A stretch of 64,000 nt of DNA. Source: CAKZNE01 sp040222435 (GTDB taxonomy: Bacteria > Bacteroidota > Bacteroidia > Flavobacteriales > Schleiferiaceae). Shown in pieces: positions 8,145-17,069 of this stretch (positions within the stretch are counted from its first letter, which is position 1; each line of letters begins with the position of its first letter). Position numbers and translations under genes: made by a program. The notes beneath the pieces were generated by a model. That model did no database searches and had not been told where the DNA came from. It saw only the letters and a program-made list of their open reading frames with translations. The stretch is from contig OZ243107.1 of NCBI GenBank assembly GCA_965212245.1, forward strand, positions 1,302,001 through 1,366,000, in the 5' to 3' direction.

Positions 8145-10004
8145 CTACGCTTGCGAAAAATTCTCATCCTCTCCCACATAGCGATTGGAGTGCTGTGGGT
8201 CATTGTAAGGAAGAAAAACCAGCTTATCGCCTTTTTGAAAGGCAGGAATATCTCTTAAGATCGGGAAGGGGTCTTCTTCATCATCCAGCCGGAAAAGAGG
8301 GATCAGTCGTCCTTTTTGTTTTTTGGTGATATCCTCGTACGTTTCTTCACTGGACACGTCATCAATAGTAGGTTTACCCTGCTGTCTGATATATTGTGCC
8401 AGGGTAAGGTAGTCTACCTTTCCTTCAAAAAGTATGTCTTTATCCAGTTTAAGATCTTTGAGTTCCAGTTCATTTTTACTGGCCAGGCGAAACACATGAT
8501 CGTCACCAAATTCATTTTCAAACCACTTGCAGGCCAAAGAGTTGATCTCTGTATTGGGAGTTAGAGCCATTAATCTGCCGATGGTGGTCAGGTCCAGCTC
8601 TTCAAAAATACGATCACCAACAATATTGCCTTCAAATACTTCAAAACCCTGCCTGCGTGCCTCTTTGATGTTGGCTGCAGAAATGTCAACCATTATAACC
8701 GGAATATCGCATTCACGGATGATGTCCGCTATAAAGCGGGCTACCTCATTTGCACCGGCAATAAGAAAGCCCTTGGGCTCTTCCCGTTCCACCTTCAGTA
8801 TTTTGGCCAGCGGTTTGGCTGTGGCTCCCTGCAAGACTACCGTACCAACAATTACCAAAAAGGTAAGAGGTAGAATAAGTTCGGCCTGTTCAGAAATAGC
8901 ATCGTTCGGGGCGCTGCTAATTAGTTGTAGTGAAAAGAGTGAAGCTACAGCTGCAGCTACAATTCCTTTAGGGCCTACCCAAGACATAAACACTTTTTCG
9001 CGCCAGCTGAATTTCTTGTTGATGGTACTGAGAAATACACCCAATGGACGAATAAGCAGGATGACGATAAGAAAGAGAAAAATACTTTCCCAACCCAGTT
9101 TTTGAATCTGCTCCATATTGATGCGGCTGGAGAGCAAAATAAACAGAACAGAGATGAGTATCAGTGAGATATCCTCTTTAAAGGATAATATTTTTTTGAA
9201 ATCATTCACCTTGATATTAGCCAGAATAATACCCATAAAAGTAGCTGCCATTAAACCCGCTTCAGGTTGAATGAGCTCTGAAAAAGTAAATGCAAAGATC
9301 ACCAGGCCAAGGGTGAATACATTGCGTAAAAATTCCGGAACCCGGTTTTTCAGTAATACATAACGCAGAAAAAAGGCAGCTAAAGCACCTACAAATACCC
9401 CAGAGGCTACGGTAAGGAAAAATTCTTTGAGTATTTCAAGTGTGAACTCCTGTCCGTGCCCGCCTCCTGATTGTATGAACTCATAGACCAATACGGCTAT
9501 TAAAGCACCCAGGGGATCAATGAGAATACCTTCCCATTTTAAAACAGTATTCACCCGCTCATTAGGCCGAACGTTTCGGAGTATGGGCATTACTACGGTG
9601 GGACCAGACACAATGATCAAGGCTCCGAAAAGAAAAGCTAAACTGTAATTTAAGCCCAGCAGGTAATGCGCAGCCAAGCCACCACCAATCAAGGTGATAA
9701 TCGGACCAAAGATCAAAAGGTTACGCACTGTGCCTACACGGTAGCGAATCTCGGATAGTTTAAGAGTAAGCCCACCTTCAAAAAGGATAACGCCCACTGA
9801 GATAGACACAAACGAAAAAAGAAAATCCCCGGAAAAAATGGTGTCACCGTCCAGTAATTTATCTCCATAAGGTGTTAAATAGGTGGAAAGGGGTCCAACC
9901 GCTAAACCGATTATAATAAGGGGCAGGATAGCCGGGATTTTAATTTTCCAGGCCAGCCATTGCGCTAACACGCTTAATACAAGGATACTGGCTAACTCGA
10001 TCAT
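8145..10004 (-). CDS. CPA1-type cation:proton antiporter with RCK (TrkA-N) domain
   Basis: A 619-residue protein. Residues about 1-395 form roughly 12 membrane helices of the Na+/H+ exchanger fold. A TrkA-N nucleotide-binding domain follows (GFLIAGANEVARF, then VIMVDIS), and then a short acidic C-terminal region. It should exchange Na+ or K+ for protons across the inner membrane, gated by NAD(H) or a nucleotide. The Rossmann motif reads GANEVA rather than GxGxxG, so ligand binding may differ from classic RCK domains. Monocistronic as far as spacing shows. Confidence 0.88.
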   Translation of the reverse strand: MIELASILVLSVLAQWLAWKIKIPAILPLIIIGLAVGPLSTYLTPYGDKLLDGDTIFSGDFLFSFVSISVGVILFEGGLTLKLSEIRYRVGTVRNLLIFGPIITLIGGGLAAHYLLGLNYSLAFLFGALIIVSGPTVVMPILRNVRPNERVNTVLKWEGILIDPLGALIAVLVYEFIQSGGGHGQEFTLEILKEFFLTVASGVFVGALAAFFLRYVLLKNRVPEFLRNVFTLGLVIFAFTFSELIQPEAGLMAATFMGIILANIKVNDFKKILSFKEDISLILISVLFILLSSRINMEQIQKLGWESIFLFLIVILLIRPLGVFLSTINKKFSWREKVFMSWVGPKGIVAAAVASLFSLQLISSAPNDAISEQAELILPLTFLVIVGTVVLQGATAKPLAKILKVEREEPKGFLIAGANEVARFIADIIRECDIPVIMVDISAANIKEARRQGFEVFEGNIVGDRIFEELDLTTIGRLMALTPNTEINSLACKWFENEFGDDHVFRLASKNELELKDLKLDKDILFEGKVDYLTLAQYIRQQGKPTIDDVSSEETYEDITKKQKGRLIPLFRLDDEEDPFPILRDIPAFQKGDKLVFLPYNDPQHSNRYVGEDENFSQA

Positions 10005-10200
10005 ACTTCAAAAATTCAACGCAAAAGATAAGGTATAGTTACTAAAGAATAGCGCATATAACCACCGGTCTGTAGGTGCTTGTTCACAAAGCTTTTGAAT
10101 AATTACGGATGAGACGGTGTATCTCTCAGAATCTGACCGGTGTTTTGTGCATACTGGTCATAGCATTTGGATTTACCGGGGTGTAATATCAAGGTATTTT

Positions 10201-10854
10201 TCATTTATGTGTAAGTATTTTCCAAACTCCGATAGCTAGTGCAGCACCAACAAATGGCCCGGAGAGGTAGATGTGAAAATAAGAGAAATCCCCCAGCACC
10301 ACATCTGGTCCAAAAGAACGGGCGGGGTTCATTGAAGCTCCGGTAAGAGGTCCGCCCATAGCGGCTTCCATAAAAACCACCAGCCCAATAGCCAGCCCGG
10401 CCATCACCCCTTTTTCTTTAGACCCCGAGCTTACGAAAATGATGACCAGCATCAGGAAGAAAGTAAATATACCTTCCAGAATTAAAGCCGGCCAAGGCTC
10501 GCCTAAAGGCCGGGTTTCGCCCATAGATGTGGTTTCCGGCAGGAGGAAGGCCAAGGTATAGCTGGCCAATACAGCACCCAGCAATTGCGCCAGCAGGTAG
10601 GCCGGTACTTTACCCCAACTAAAGCGTCCGCTTAAAGCAAAGGCTATACTCACGGCCGGGTTAATATGCGCCCCGGAAACTTCTCCCAGACCGTAGATTA
10701 TTGCAGAGACCACCGCTCCGAATACAGCGGCTATACCTAATGTGCCTAAAGCCCCTCCGCTTATATGATCAACCATTACTGCACCGGTCCCAAAAAAAAC
10801 CAGGGCAAATGTGCCGAGCAGTTCTGCGGTGAAAGTTTTTTTATTAAAAACCAT
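10201..10854 (-). CDS. MIP family channel (aquaporin/glyceroporin-like)
   Basis: A 217-residue, six-helix channel with both NPA loops intact (GAHINPAVS and GASMNPARS). I chose the ATG at 10854 because it shares one base with the TGA of the upstream small ORF (TGATG), a translational-coupling overlap. Aligning to E. coli AqpZ by distance from the NPA boxes puts F, A, A and R at the selectivity filter. The histidine typical of strict water channels is therefore replaced by a small residue, suggesting a wider pore that could pass small neutral solutes. Glycerol, arsenite or water cannot be told apart from sequence alone. Confidence 0.92.
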   Translation of the reverse strand: MVFNKKTFTAELLGTFALVFFGTGAVMVDHISGGALGTLGIAAVFGAVVSAIIYGLGEVSGAHINPAVSIAFALSGRFSWGKVPAYLLAQLLGAVLASYTLAFLLPETTSMGETRPLGEPWPALILEGIFTFFLMLVIIFVSSGSKEKGVMAGLAIGLVVFMEAAMGGPLTGASMNPARSFGPDVVLGDFSYFHIYLSGPFVGAALAIGVWKILTHK

Positions 10855-11060
10855 CAACAGCAAGTTGAATTGGGTCCGCAGCAGATCGCTAAACTTTCGG
10901 AAAGCCGAAGCTTCTCCTGCTGATTTTTGGTGGCTTTCGGCTTTTGTATGATAAGCTGTTTACCATATGGTTTTATGCCGTATAGATTCCGGGATGAACT
11001 GAAGCCCTCTTCTAAGAAGTCTGCATGGAGTGATATGGGCATGTGGAGGGGTGTACTCAT
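10854..11060 (-). CDS. Small Cys-tailed protein translationally coupled to the aquaporin (candidate)
   Basis: A 68-residue open frame ending in AICCGPNSTCC, so four of the last nine residues are cysteines. Its TGA overlaps the ATG of the aquaporin by one base (TGATG at 10852-10856). That arrangement is unlikely by chance and suggests the frame is translated. No family is recognised. The middle is basic (IIQKPKATKNQQEKLRL) and there is no signal peptide or membrane segment. A paired-Cys tail would suit binding of a soft metal or metalloid, but this is inference. An alternative is that the frame only serves as a leader for translation of the channel gene. Confidence 0.5.
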   Translation of the reverse strand: MSTPLHMPISLHADFLEEGFSSSRNLYGIKPYGKQLIIQKPKATKNQQEKLRLSESLAICCGPNSTCC

Positions 11061-11194
11061 ACTATTTAATCATTGCAATATTACGATGAAGATTGAAAAG
11101 ACCAAATCAGTTTTGAACTTTTTAGGACTAAAAGTTTTAAGCTTGCATTAAAATAGTATCTGAATATGGCTTTTTACCTGTAAATCTGAATCAA

Positions 11195-11743
11195 ATGAAA
11201 GTATACACCCGTAAAGGTGATACCGGGGAAACGTCTCTTATAGGCGGCACCCGGGTTAAAAAATATCATGTACGTATTGAGGCGTATGGAACGGTGGATG
11301 AGCTAAACAGTTTTATTGGTTTGATCCGTGACTCGGCTAAAACCTCAGATCAGGATGCAGTGCTGGAGGATATTCAAAACCGGCTTTTTACCGTTGGGTC
11401 GGAGTTAGCCAGTGATCCTGAAACTTCACGCATGAAAGTTCCGCAATTACAAGCTTCTGATATTGAGGCTTTGGAGAAAGCAATTGATACTATGGATGAA
11501 CAATTAGAACCCTTAAAGAATTTCATATTGCCCGGAGGAGATTTGGCTGCGTCCTATTGTCATGTAGGGCGATGTGTATGCCGCAGGGCAGAACGCAGGG
11601 TAATTGAGCTAAATGAAGGTGCTGAGGTAGATCCCCGTATAATAGAATACCTCAACCGTTTAAGCGATTATCTTTTTGTGCTGGCCCGTTATTATACACG
11701 CCTACACGAGGGTAAGGAAACACTTTGGAAAACAAGACCTTAA
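11195..11743 (+). CDS. pduO: Cob(I)yrinic acid a,c-diamide adenosyltransferase, PduO type
   Basis: A 182-residue protein. The N-terminal ATP-binding signature YTRKGDTGETSLIGG and the helical-bundle motifs YGTVDELNSFIG and CRRAERRV are those of the PduO/MMAB family. It transfers adenosyl from ATP to cob(I)alamin, forming the coenzyme of methylmalonyl-CoA mutase and similar enzymes. The length is normal for the family. No cobalamin riboswitch or B12 transport gene was seen next to it. It stands alone in the operon sense, with 82 bases to the next gene and a separate promoter there. Confidence 0.95.
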   Translation: MKVYTRKGDTGETSLIGGTRVKKYHVRIEAYGTVDELNSFIGLIRDSAKTSDQDAVLEDIQNRLFTVGSELASDPETSRMKVPQLQASDIEALEKAIDTMDEQLEPLKNFILPGGDLAASYCHVGRCVCRRAERRVIELNEGAEVDPRIIEYLNRLSDYLFVLARYYTRLHEGKETLWKTRP

Positions 11744-11771
11744 GCAATTTGTAATTTTTTTTGTACACTGA

Positions 11772-11801
11772 TTGCATAAGACTTGTAAAAAATTACTTTT
11801 G
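11772..11801 (+). promoter_or_regulatory. Bacteroidota-type promoter for the DUF2795 gene
   Basis: A -7 box TACTTTTG at 11794-11801 fits TAnnTTTG, and a TTG at 11772-11774 lies 19 bases upstream, within the usual spacing for the -33 element. The ATG follows at 11826 after a purine-rich AAGAGGCAG. Confidence 0.6.
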
Positions 11802-11825
11802 CAAAAATTTAATTAAGAGGCAGAT

Positions 11826-12050
11826 ATGTATTGGACATTAGAGTTGGCAAGTTACCTGAGTGATGCTCCCTGGCCCGCAACCAAGGATGAGCTTATTGAT
11901 TATGCCATTCGTACCGGTGCACCTTTGGAGGTGGTGGAAAATCTCCAGGCCATTGAAGATGATGAAGATGAGGCCTATGAAACCATTCAGGAAATTTGGC
12001 CGGATTACCCCTCGGAAGAGGACTTTCTCTGGAATGAGGATGAATATTAA
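11826..12050 (+). CDS. DUF2795-type small acidic protein
   Basis: A 74-residue, strongly acidic protein with the pattern ELASYLSDAPWPATKDELIDYAIR. This is the short helical DUF2795 repeat, in which an LxxxxWPAxKxELIxYA core is conserved. Bacteroidota carry it as a short standalone protein. The C-terminus is a run of Asp/Glu interrupted by aromatic residues. Function is unknown; its own promoter and terminator indicate a monocistronic, probably well-expressed gene. Confidence 0.8.
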   Translation: MYWTLELASYLSDAPWPATKDELIDYAIRTGAPLEVVENLQAIEDDEDEAYETIQEIWPDYPSEEDFLWNEDEY

Positions 12051-12074
12051 CGGAATCTTTTTAAAAGATAAATG

Positions 12075-12106
12075 AAAACCCCTGTGCTTTGACAAGGGGT
12101 TTTTTG
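12075..12106 (+). terminator. Rho-independent terminator after the DUF2795 gene
   Basis: An AAAACCCCT arm pairs with AGGGGTTTT across a loop of about 12 bases and is followed by a T-run. It begins 25 bases after the stop codon. Confidence 0.8.
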
Positions 12107-12254
12107 CTTTTGGTAAGTTGGAAACAGCTACATTTTCATGCTTTGCATAAATGATGCATTACAAATGCCGGAAAGGGAGAAAACACCAGGTAGATCATTT
12201 CGCTAAAATTCTCGATATAGAGAAAATTAGTTTAAAGACCACTTGATCTTGATG

Positions 12255-12271
12255 CTCATAAATTTTATGAG
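12255..12271. repeat. 17-bp near-perfect palindrome
   Basis: CTCATAAA and TTTATGAG flank a single central base, just beyond the stop codon of the YceI gene (12282 on the minus strand). It is AT-rich with no T-run of terminator length. It could be a protein-binding site or a weak hairpin; I cannot tell which. The rest of 12107-12281 shows no coding signal. Confidence 0.35.
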
Positions 12272-12281
12272 TTTAGCCATC

Positions 12282-12803
12282 CTATTCTTCTAAAACACAT
12301 ACAATCGTAACCTCCACCTCATTTCCCATCATAAACGTATTGGTGTCTTCACCAATTTTGTAATCCAGGCGTTTTAAAACTAAAGTGCCGGTTATAGTTT
12401 GACCGGAATAGGTAAAAGGAATGGCTACATTTTGAATAACCCCATGCATTTGCAGGTTGCCTTTGGCTAAAAACCCATTGGAAGTTTGTACAATTCCGGA
12501 AGATTTAAAGCAAATTTCAGGGTAATGCTCCGCATCAAAATAATCAGCACTGCGCAAGTGATCATCACGTTTTTCATTATCCGTATCAACGGAAGCAGTG
12601 GGTAAGCAAATATCAATTGTTCCTTTGGCCGGGATGTCTTTGGTAAATTTCACGGTACCTCTCATACCGCTAAAGGAGCCTTCCACCGTATTTACTCCAA
12701 AATTACTTATACTAAAGGTGGCTTTGGAGCTGGCGGTTGGCACCAGCTGGGCAGACGCATTGCCTAAAAAAGCAGTCGCCATAAGGATGATTAGTCTTTT
12801 CAT
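12282..12803 (-). CDS. YceI family periplasmic protein
   Basis: From the ATG at 12803 the protein is 173 residues with a standard signal peptide (hydrophobic core, then NASAQ). The longer frame upstream to 12911 would hide this signal, so the shorter start is chosen. The body is a YceI beta-barrel lipocalin-like domain: the SKATFSISNFG start, the GTVKF strand, and DDHLRSADYFDAEHYPEICFKS are family hallmarks. Family members bind isoprenoid-type lipids. The specific ligand and role here are unknown. Confidence 0.9.
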   Translation of the reverse strand: MKRLIILMATAFLGNASAQLVPTASSKATFSISNFGVNTVEGSFSGMRGTVKFTKDIPAKGTIDICLPTASVDTDNEKRDDHLRSADYFDAEHYPEICFKSSGIVQTSNGFLAKGNLQMHGVIQNVAIPFTYSGQTITGTLVLKRLDYKIGEDTNTFMMGNEVEVTIVCVLEE

Positions 12804-12933
12804 GTAGTTGCGTTTAATGCACCAAATGTAAAGCAGAAGACCATAACATAAGACTATTAAGGTAACCGCCCTTTTGTCATTTTTTTGTAATAAGGCATAG
12901 TTTTGTGGCACCTATCAGCCCATAAAGATTAGC

Positions 12934-12941
12934 TAACTTTG
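12934..12941 (+). promoter_or_regulatory. -7 promoter box upstream of secA
   Basis: TAACTTTG matches the Bacteroidota -7 consensus TAnnTTTG and sits 40 bases before the secA ATG. No convincing -33 element at the right spacing was found. Confidence 0.5.
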
Positions 12942-12980
12942 CTATCCTTTTGAAAATAGAAGAATACACCCGTATATAAT

Positions 12981-15900
12981 ATGATTACCGATTTTTTACA
13001 AAAATTCTTTGGCAATAAAAGCGATCGCGACCTTAAGGAGATCAAACCTTTTGTGGAGAAAGTGAAAGCTGTTTACGATTCTGTTGCGGCCCTGGATCAC
13101 GATGGGCTTCGTGCTAAGACACAGGAATTCCGCCAGCGCATTACAGACCATATAGCAGAGAACACACAACGCATTGCGGAGATTAAGTCTCAGCTGGAAA
13201 CAGAAGAAGACATTGACGCAAAGGAAGCTCTGTATGAGGAAATGGACAAGCTGGAAGAAGATTCCATTGCTAAAACAGAAGACCTCCTCAATGAAATTTT
13301 ACCTGAAGCCTTCGCGGTAGTTAAGGAAACCGCCCGCAGATTTTCAGAAAATGAAACTCTGGAAGTACAGGCTACTGATTTTGACCGATCCCTGGCACCC
13401 AAACTGGATGCTGTAAGCGTGGAAGGTGATAAAGCCATCTGGAAAAACCGTTGGAAGGCCGCAGGAAGTGAGATTATTTGGAACATGGTACATTATGATG
13501 TTCAGCTTATTGGTGGGGTGGTTCTTCATAAAGGAAATATTGCGGAGATGGCAACGGGTGAGGGTAAAACCCTGGTTGCTACCTTGCCTGTATACCTCAA
13601 TGCACTACCCGGAAAAGGGGTGCACCTGGTAACCGTAAACGACTACCTGGCTCGCAGGGATGCCGAATGGATGGGGCCACTCTTTCAGTTCCACGGACTT
13701 TCAATTGATTGTATTGACCGCCATAAACCAAATTCGGAAGAAAGAAGGCAAGCGTACCTGGCCGATATCACGTACGGTACCAACAATGAATTTGGCTTTG
13801 ACTACCTGCGTGACAATATGGCTCGCAGCCCTGAAGATCTGGTACAGCGAAAGCACAACTATGCTATTGTGGATGAGGTAGATTCGGTATTGATTGACGA
13901 TGCCCGGACCCCCCTTATTATCTCAGGGCCTACCCCTAAAGGAGACCGTCATGAGTTTAATGAGCTTAAGCCTCATGTAATGAAATTGGTGGATGCACAG
14001 CGTTCATTGGTAACCAAAGAGCTTAAGGAAGCCAAAGAGCTGATTAAAAGTGGAGACACTAAAACCGGAGGCGAAAAATTGCTCCGTGCACACCGCGGTT
14101 TACCCAAAACCAAAACCATTATAAAATTCCTGAGTGAAGATGGCATGAAGACACTCCTGCAGAAAACGGAAAATAAATTCATGCAGGATCAAATGAAAGA
14201 GATGCACATTATTGACGATGATCTCTACTTCACGATTGATGAAAAACAAAATCAGATAGACCTTACCGAAAAAGGAATTGATCTGCTTTCCGAAGGAACA
14301 CAAAACCGTGACTTTTTTGTAATGCCCGATATGGGTGCTCTCATTGCGGAGTTGGATAACTCTGGGCTTGAAGGCAAAGAGAAAGCCGAGGAACGTGAAG
14401 AAATGATGCGTGATTTCAGCATTAAGTCTGAACGCATTCATACCATGAACCAATTACTTAAAGCGTATGCTCTTTTTGAGAAAGACGTAGAGTATGTGGT
14501 AATGGAAAATAAAGTGAAGATCGTAGATGAGCAAACCGGTCGTATTATGGAAGGCCGCAGATACTCGGATGGTCTGCATCAGGCTATAGAAGCGAAGGAA
14601 AATGTAAAGATCGAGGCGGCCACCCAAACATATGCTACGGTTACTTTGCAAAATTATTTCCGGATGTACAATAAGCTTTCCGGTATGACGGGTACGGCTG
14701 AAACGGAAGCTGGCGAGTTCTGGGATATCTATGAACTGGAAGTAACCGTAATCCCTACCAACCGTCCTATCGCCAGAGACGATCGTCAGGATTTGGTGTA
14801 TAAAACCAAACGTGAAAAATACAATGCCGTAATTGAAGAAGTGACCCAGCTTGTAGAACAAGGTCGTCCGGTGCTGGTAGGTACTACTTCAGTAGAGATA
14901 TCGGAGCTGTTGAGCCGTGCATTGAAACTCAGAAAGATCAGGCACAACGTACTGAACGCAAAACTCCACCAAAAAGAGGCAGAGATAGTAGCCGAGGCCG
15001 GCCAGCCCGGAACCGTAACTATTGCCACCAACATGGCCGGTAGGGGTACGGATATTAAGCTGACCAATGAAAGTAAAGAAGCCGGTGGTTTATCTATTAT
15101 AGGTACCGAGCGTCATGATTCACGAAGGGTAGACCGCCAGTTACGTGGTCGGGCCGGTCGTCAGGGAGATCCGGGTAGTTCACAGTTCTTTGTGTCACTG
15201 GAAGATAACCTGATGCGCCTTTTTGGTTCAGAGCGTATAGCCAAGCTTATGGACCGTATGGGTCTTAAAGAAGGTGAAGTTATACAGCACTCTATGGTTT
15301 CTAAATCCATTGAACGGGCACAGAAAAAAGTAGAGGAAAATAACTTTGGTATCCGTAAGCGACTTCTGGAATATGATGACGTGATGAACTCTCAGCGTGA
15401 GGTAATATACAAACGCAGGCGTCACGCCCTTTATGGAGAACGTTTGCAGGTAGATATAGCTAATATGTTCTATGATACCTGTGAAAGCATTGCTAACGAG
15501 CATTTGGCAAATAAAGACTTTGGAGCATTTCAATTGGAACTGGCCCGGGTATTTACCATGGAGTCGCCCTTTACAGAAGAAGCGTTTATGAAGGCCGGCC
15601 AACAGGAACTGGTCAACCAATTATACGATGTTGTACTGAAGGCGTATGGAGAAAAGAACCTGCGTATTGCTGAAATGGCTAAACCAGTCATCAAAAACGT
15701 TTTTGAAAATCAGTCGGATAAGTTTGAAAATATTGTAGTTCCCTTTACGGATGGCAACAAAGGTATCCAGGTAGTAACCAATCTTAAAAAGGCCCATGAT
15801 TCTAATTGTCGCCAGCTGATCCGTGATTTTGAAAAGAACATAGTACTGGCCATCATTGATGACAGCTGGAAAGAACACTTACGGGATATGGATGACCTGC

Positions 15901-16331
15901 GTCAAAGTGTGCAAGGTGCTGTATATGAGCAGAAAGATCCTTTACTGATCTATAAGTTTGAAGCGTTTGAACTGTTCCAGGTTATGCGCGACAAGAGTAA
16001 CCGGGAGGTGGTTTCTTTCCTTTTCAAAGGGCAGTTGCCTAATCAGGAGAGCGGACAGGTGCAAAAAGCCCAGGCCCCAAGGCGCAGTAATTATGATAAT
16101 CTTCAAACCAGTCATCCTGAGCTTGCGGCCAGCGGAGGAGGAGGTCATAGTAATGGAAAACAGCCGCAGGCAACACCTAAGGCTCAGCCTGTGGTTAAAG
16201 ATAAGTCCAAGGCTTACGGCAGGAACGATGTGGTAACCATTCAAAACCTTACCACAGGGGAGAAAAAGGAGATGAAGTATAAGAAGGCCCAACCCATGGT
16301 AGAAGATCAGGGATGGATAGTTGTAGAATAA
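12981..16331 (+). CDS. secA: Preprotein translocase ATPase SecA
   Basis: A 1116-residue SecA, the motor that drives unfolded preproteins through SecYEG. The DEAD motor motifs are intact: MATGEGKTLVA near residue 188, DEVDSVLIDDARTPLI, and TNMAGRGTDIKL with the RQLRGRAGRQGD arginine-finger helix. It is about 200 residues longer than E. coli SecA. Much of the excess is a helical insertion after DARTPLIISGP that is usual in Bacteroidota. The C-terminus ends GWIVVE with no Cys-rich zinc motif, so the usual SecB/lipid-binding tail is absent and replaced by a basic beta-like tail. A lipoprotein gene follows 57 bases later. Confidence 0.98.
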   Translation: MITDFLQKFFGNKSDRDLKEIKPFVEKVKAVYDSVAALDHDGLRAKTQEFRQRITDHIAENTQRIAEIKSQLETEEDIDAKEALYEEMDKLEEDSIAKTEDLLNEILPEAFAVVKETARRFSENETLEVQATDFDRSLAPKLDAVSVEGDKAIWKNRWKAAGSEIIWNMVHYDVQLIGGVVLHKGNIAEMATGEGKTLVATLPVYLNALPGKGVHLVTVNDYLARRDAEWMGPLFQFHGLSIDCIDRHKPNSEERRQAYLADITYGTNNEFGFDYLRDNMARSPEDLVQRKHNYAIVDEVDSVLIDDARTPLIISGPTPKGDRHEFNELKPHVMKLVDAQRSLVTKELKEAKELIKSGDTKTGGEKLLRAHRGLPKTKTIIKFLSEDGMKTLLQKTENKFMQDQMKEMHIIDDDLYFTIDEKQNQIDLTEKGIDLLSEGTQNRDFFVMPDMGALIAELDNSGLEGKEKAEEREEMMRDFSIKSERIHTMNQLLKAYALFEKDVEYVVMENKVKIVDEQTGRIMEGRRYSDGLHQAIEAKENVKIEAATQTYATVTLQNYFRMYNKLSGMTGTAETEAGEFWDIYELEVTVIPTNRPIARDDRQDLVYKTKREKYNAVIEEVTQLVEQGRPVLVGTTSVEISELLSRALKLRKIRHNVLNAKLHQKEAEIVAEAGQPGTVTIATNMAGRGTDIKLTNESKEAGGLSIIGTERHDSRRVDRQLRGRAGRQGDPGSSQFFVSLEDNLMRLFGSERIAKLMDRMGLKEGEVIQHSMVSKSIERAQKKVEENNFGIRKRLLEYDDVMNSQREVIYKRRRHALYGERLQVDIANMFYDTCESIANEHLANKDFGAFQLELARVFTMESPFTEEAFMKAGQQELVNQLYDVVLKAYGEKNLRIAEMAKPVIKNVFENQSDKFENIVVPFTDGNKGIQVVTNLKKAHDSNCRQLIRDFEKNIVLAIIDDSWKEHLRDMDDLRQSVQGAVYEQKDPLLIYKFEAFELFQVMRDKSNREVVSFLFKGQLPNQESGQVQKAQAPRRSNYDNLQTSHPELAASGGGGHSNGKQPQATPKAQPVVKDKSKAYGRNDVVTIQNLTTGEKKEMKYKKAQPMVEDQGWIVVE

Positions 16332-16388
16332 ACAAAAGAAGCAGCCATATTGTATTAAGAGGATACACCTAAAAAGAATCCATTTAAT

Positions 16389-16859
16389 ATGAAGAGATTA
16401 ATTATAGTAGCACTAATAGGTGCTTCACTTACCACTTTCACCTCGTGTAAGTCAGGAGTTACATTAAAACAGGTGCGTACCCAGGAAGATAAGGCTGATG
16501 CATCACTTAAAGATGCGCATGAGGAGATGCTTGCTTTGGCCAAAATTAAAGAGCAATATTCAGAAGACTCCAAGGAAAAACGTCTCAATGATCTGAAAGA
16601 CCGGGTTGATAAGATCCAGGATGATATCGATAAGCTGGAAGACGTTTCAGGAAATGACAACTCGGCCGTAGAGGGTAATGTGAAAACAGCCATTAGTTCC
16701 CTGAAAAACGATAAGGCTGACGTAGAAAAGCAAATTGCCGCGGTTGAAAAACTGGATAAGGAAAACTGGTCTTCTGCTATTGAGCAAATCAATACTTCTG
16801 TAAAACATCTGGAAGAAGAACTAGCTAAGATTACCGCTAATTTACCAGAAGAAGAATAA
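16389..16859 (+). CDS. Coiled-coil lipoprotein
   Basis: A 156-residue protein with lipobox TSC after a hydrophobic signal. The rest is almost wholly heptad-patterned helix (residues about 28-150) rich in Lys, Glu and Asp. It should be a lipid-anchored periplasmic coiled coil. There is no recognisable catalytic or binding motif. It follows secA by 57 bases and may be cotranscribed; a strong terminator closes the unit. Similar short helical lipoproteins act as envelope spacers, but no function can be assigned here. Confidence 0.75.
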   Translation: MKRLIIVALIGASLTTFTSCKSGVTLKQVRTQEDKADASLKDAHEEMLALAKIKEQYSEDSKEKRLNDLKDRVDKIQDDIDKLEDVSGNDNSAVEGNVKTAISSLKNDKADVEKQIAAVEKLDKENWSSAIEQINTSVKHLEEELAKITANLPEEE

Positions 16860-16883
16860 AAAATCTGTTAATATCAAATATAG

Positions 16884-16911
16884 AAAAGGAGGCTGAAGCC
16901 TCCTTTTTTAT
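16884..16911 (+). terminator. Rho-independent terminator after the secA unit
   Basis: AAAGGAGGC and GCCTCCTTT form a nine-base-pair stem around the tetraloop TGAA, followed by a T-run, 25 bases after the lipoprotein stop codon. Confidence 0.9.
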
Positions 16912-17069
16912 GCTTTGTTCCAAAGGTTTGTTACCACTGGCATGGCCCCCTTAACCTTCCCTTCACGTAATATCAGAAAAGGAATCACTTTTCTTTTTTG
17001 TAAATTTAAACTTCAGGCAACCTTTATGTTGTACCTCAGTCTATTAATTTAATAAACACCTTCTGCAGC

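Noticed and set aside
10927..11151. 74-codon plus-strand frame opposite the Cys-tailed ORF
   Set aside because: It has no family resemblance and crosses the leader of the next gene, while the opposite frame has coupling evidence.
11744..11825. Cobalamin riboswitch near the adenosyltransferase gene
   Set aside because: No B12-box-like sequence or expected helices are visible before 11195 or in this spacer.
14100..14453. Long frame antisense to secA
   Set aside because: It lies wholly inside secA coding, has no start context or family resemblance, and is a by-product of codon use. The same holds for other frames antisense to secA.
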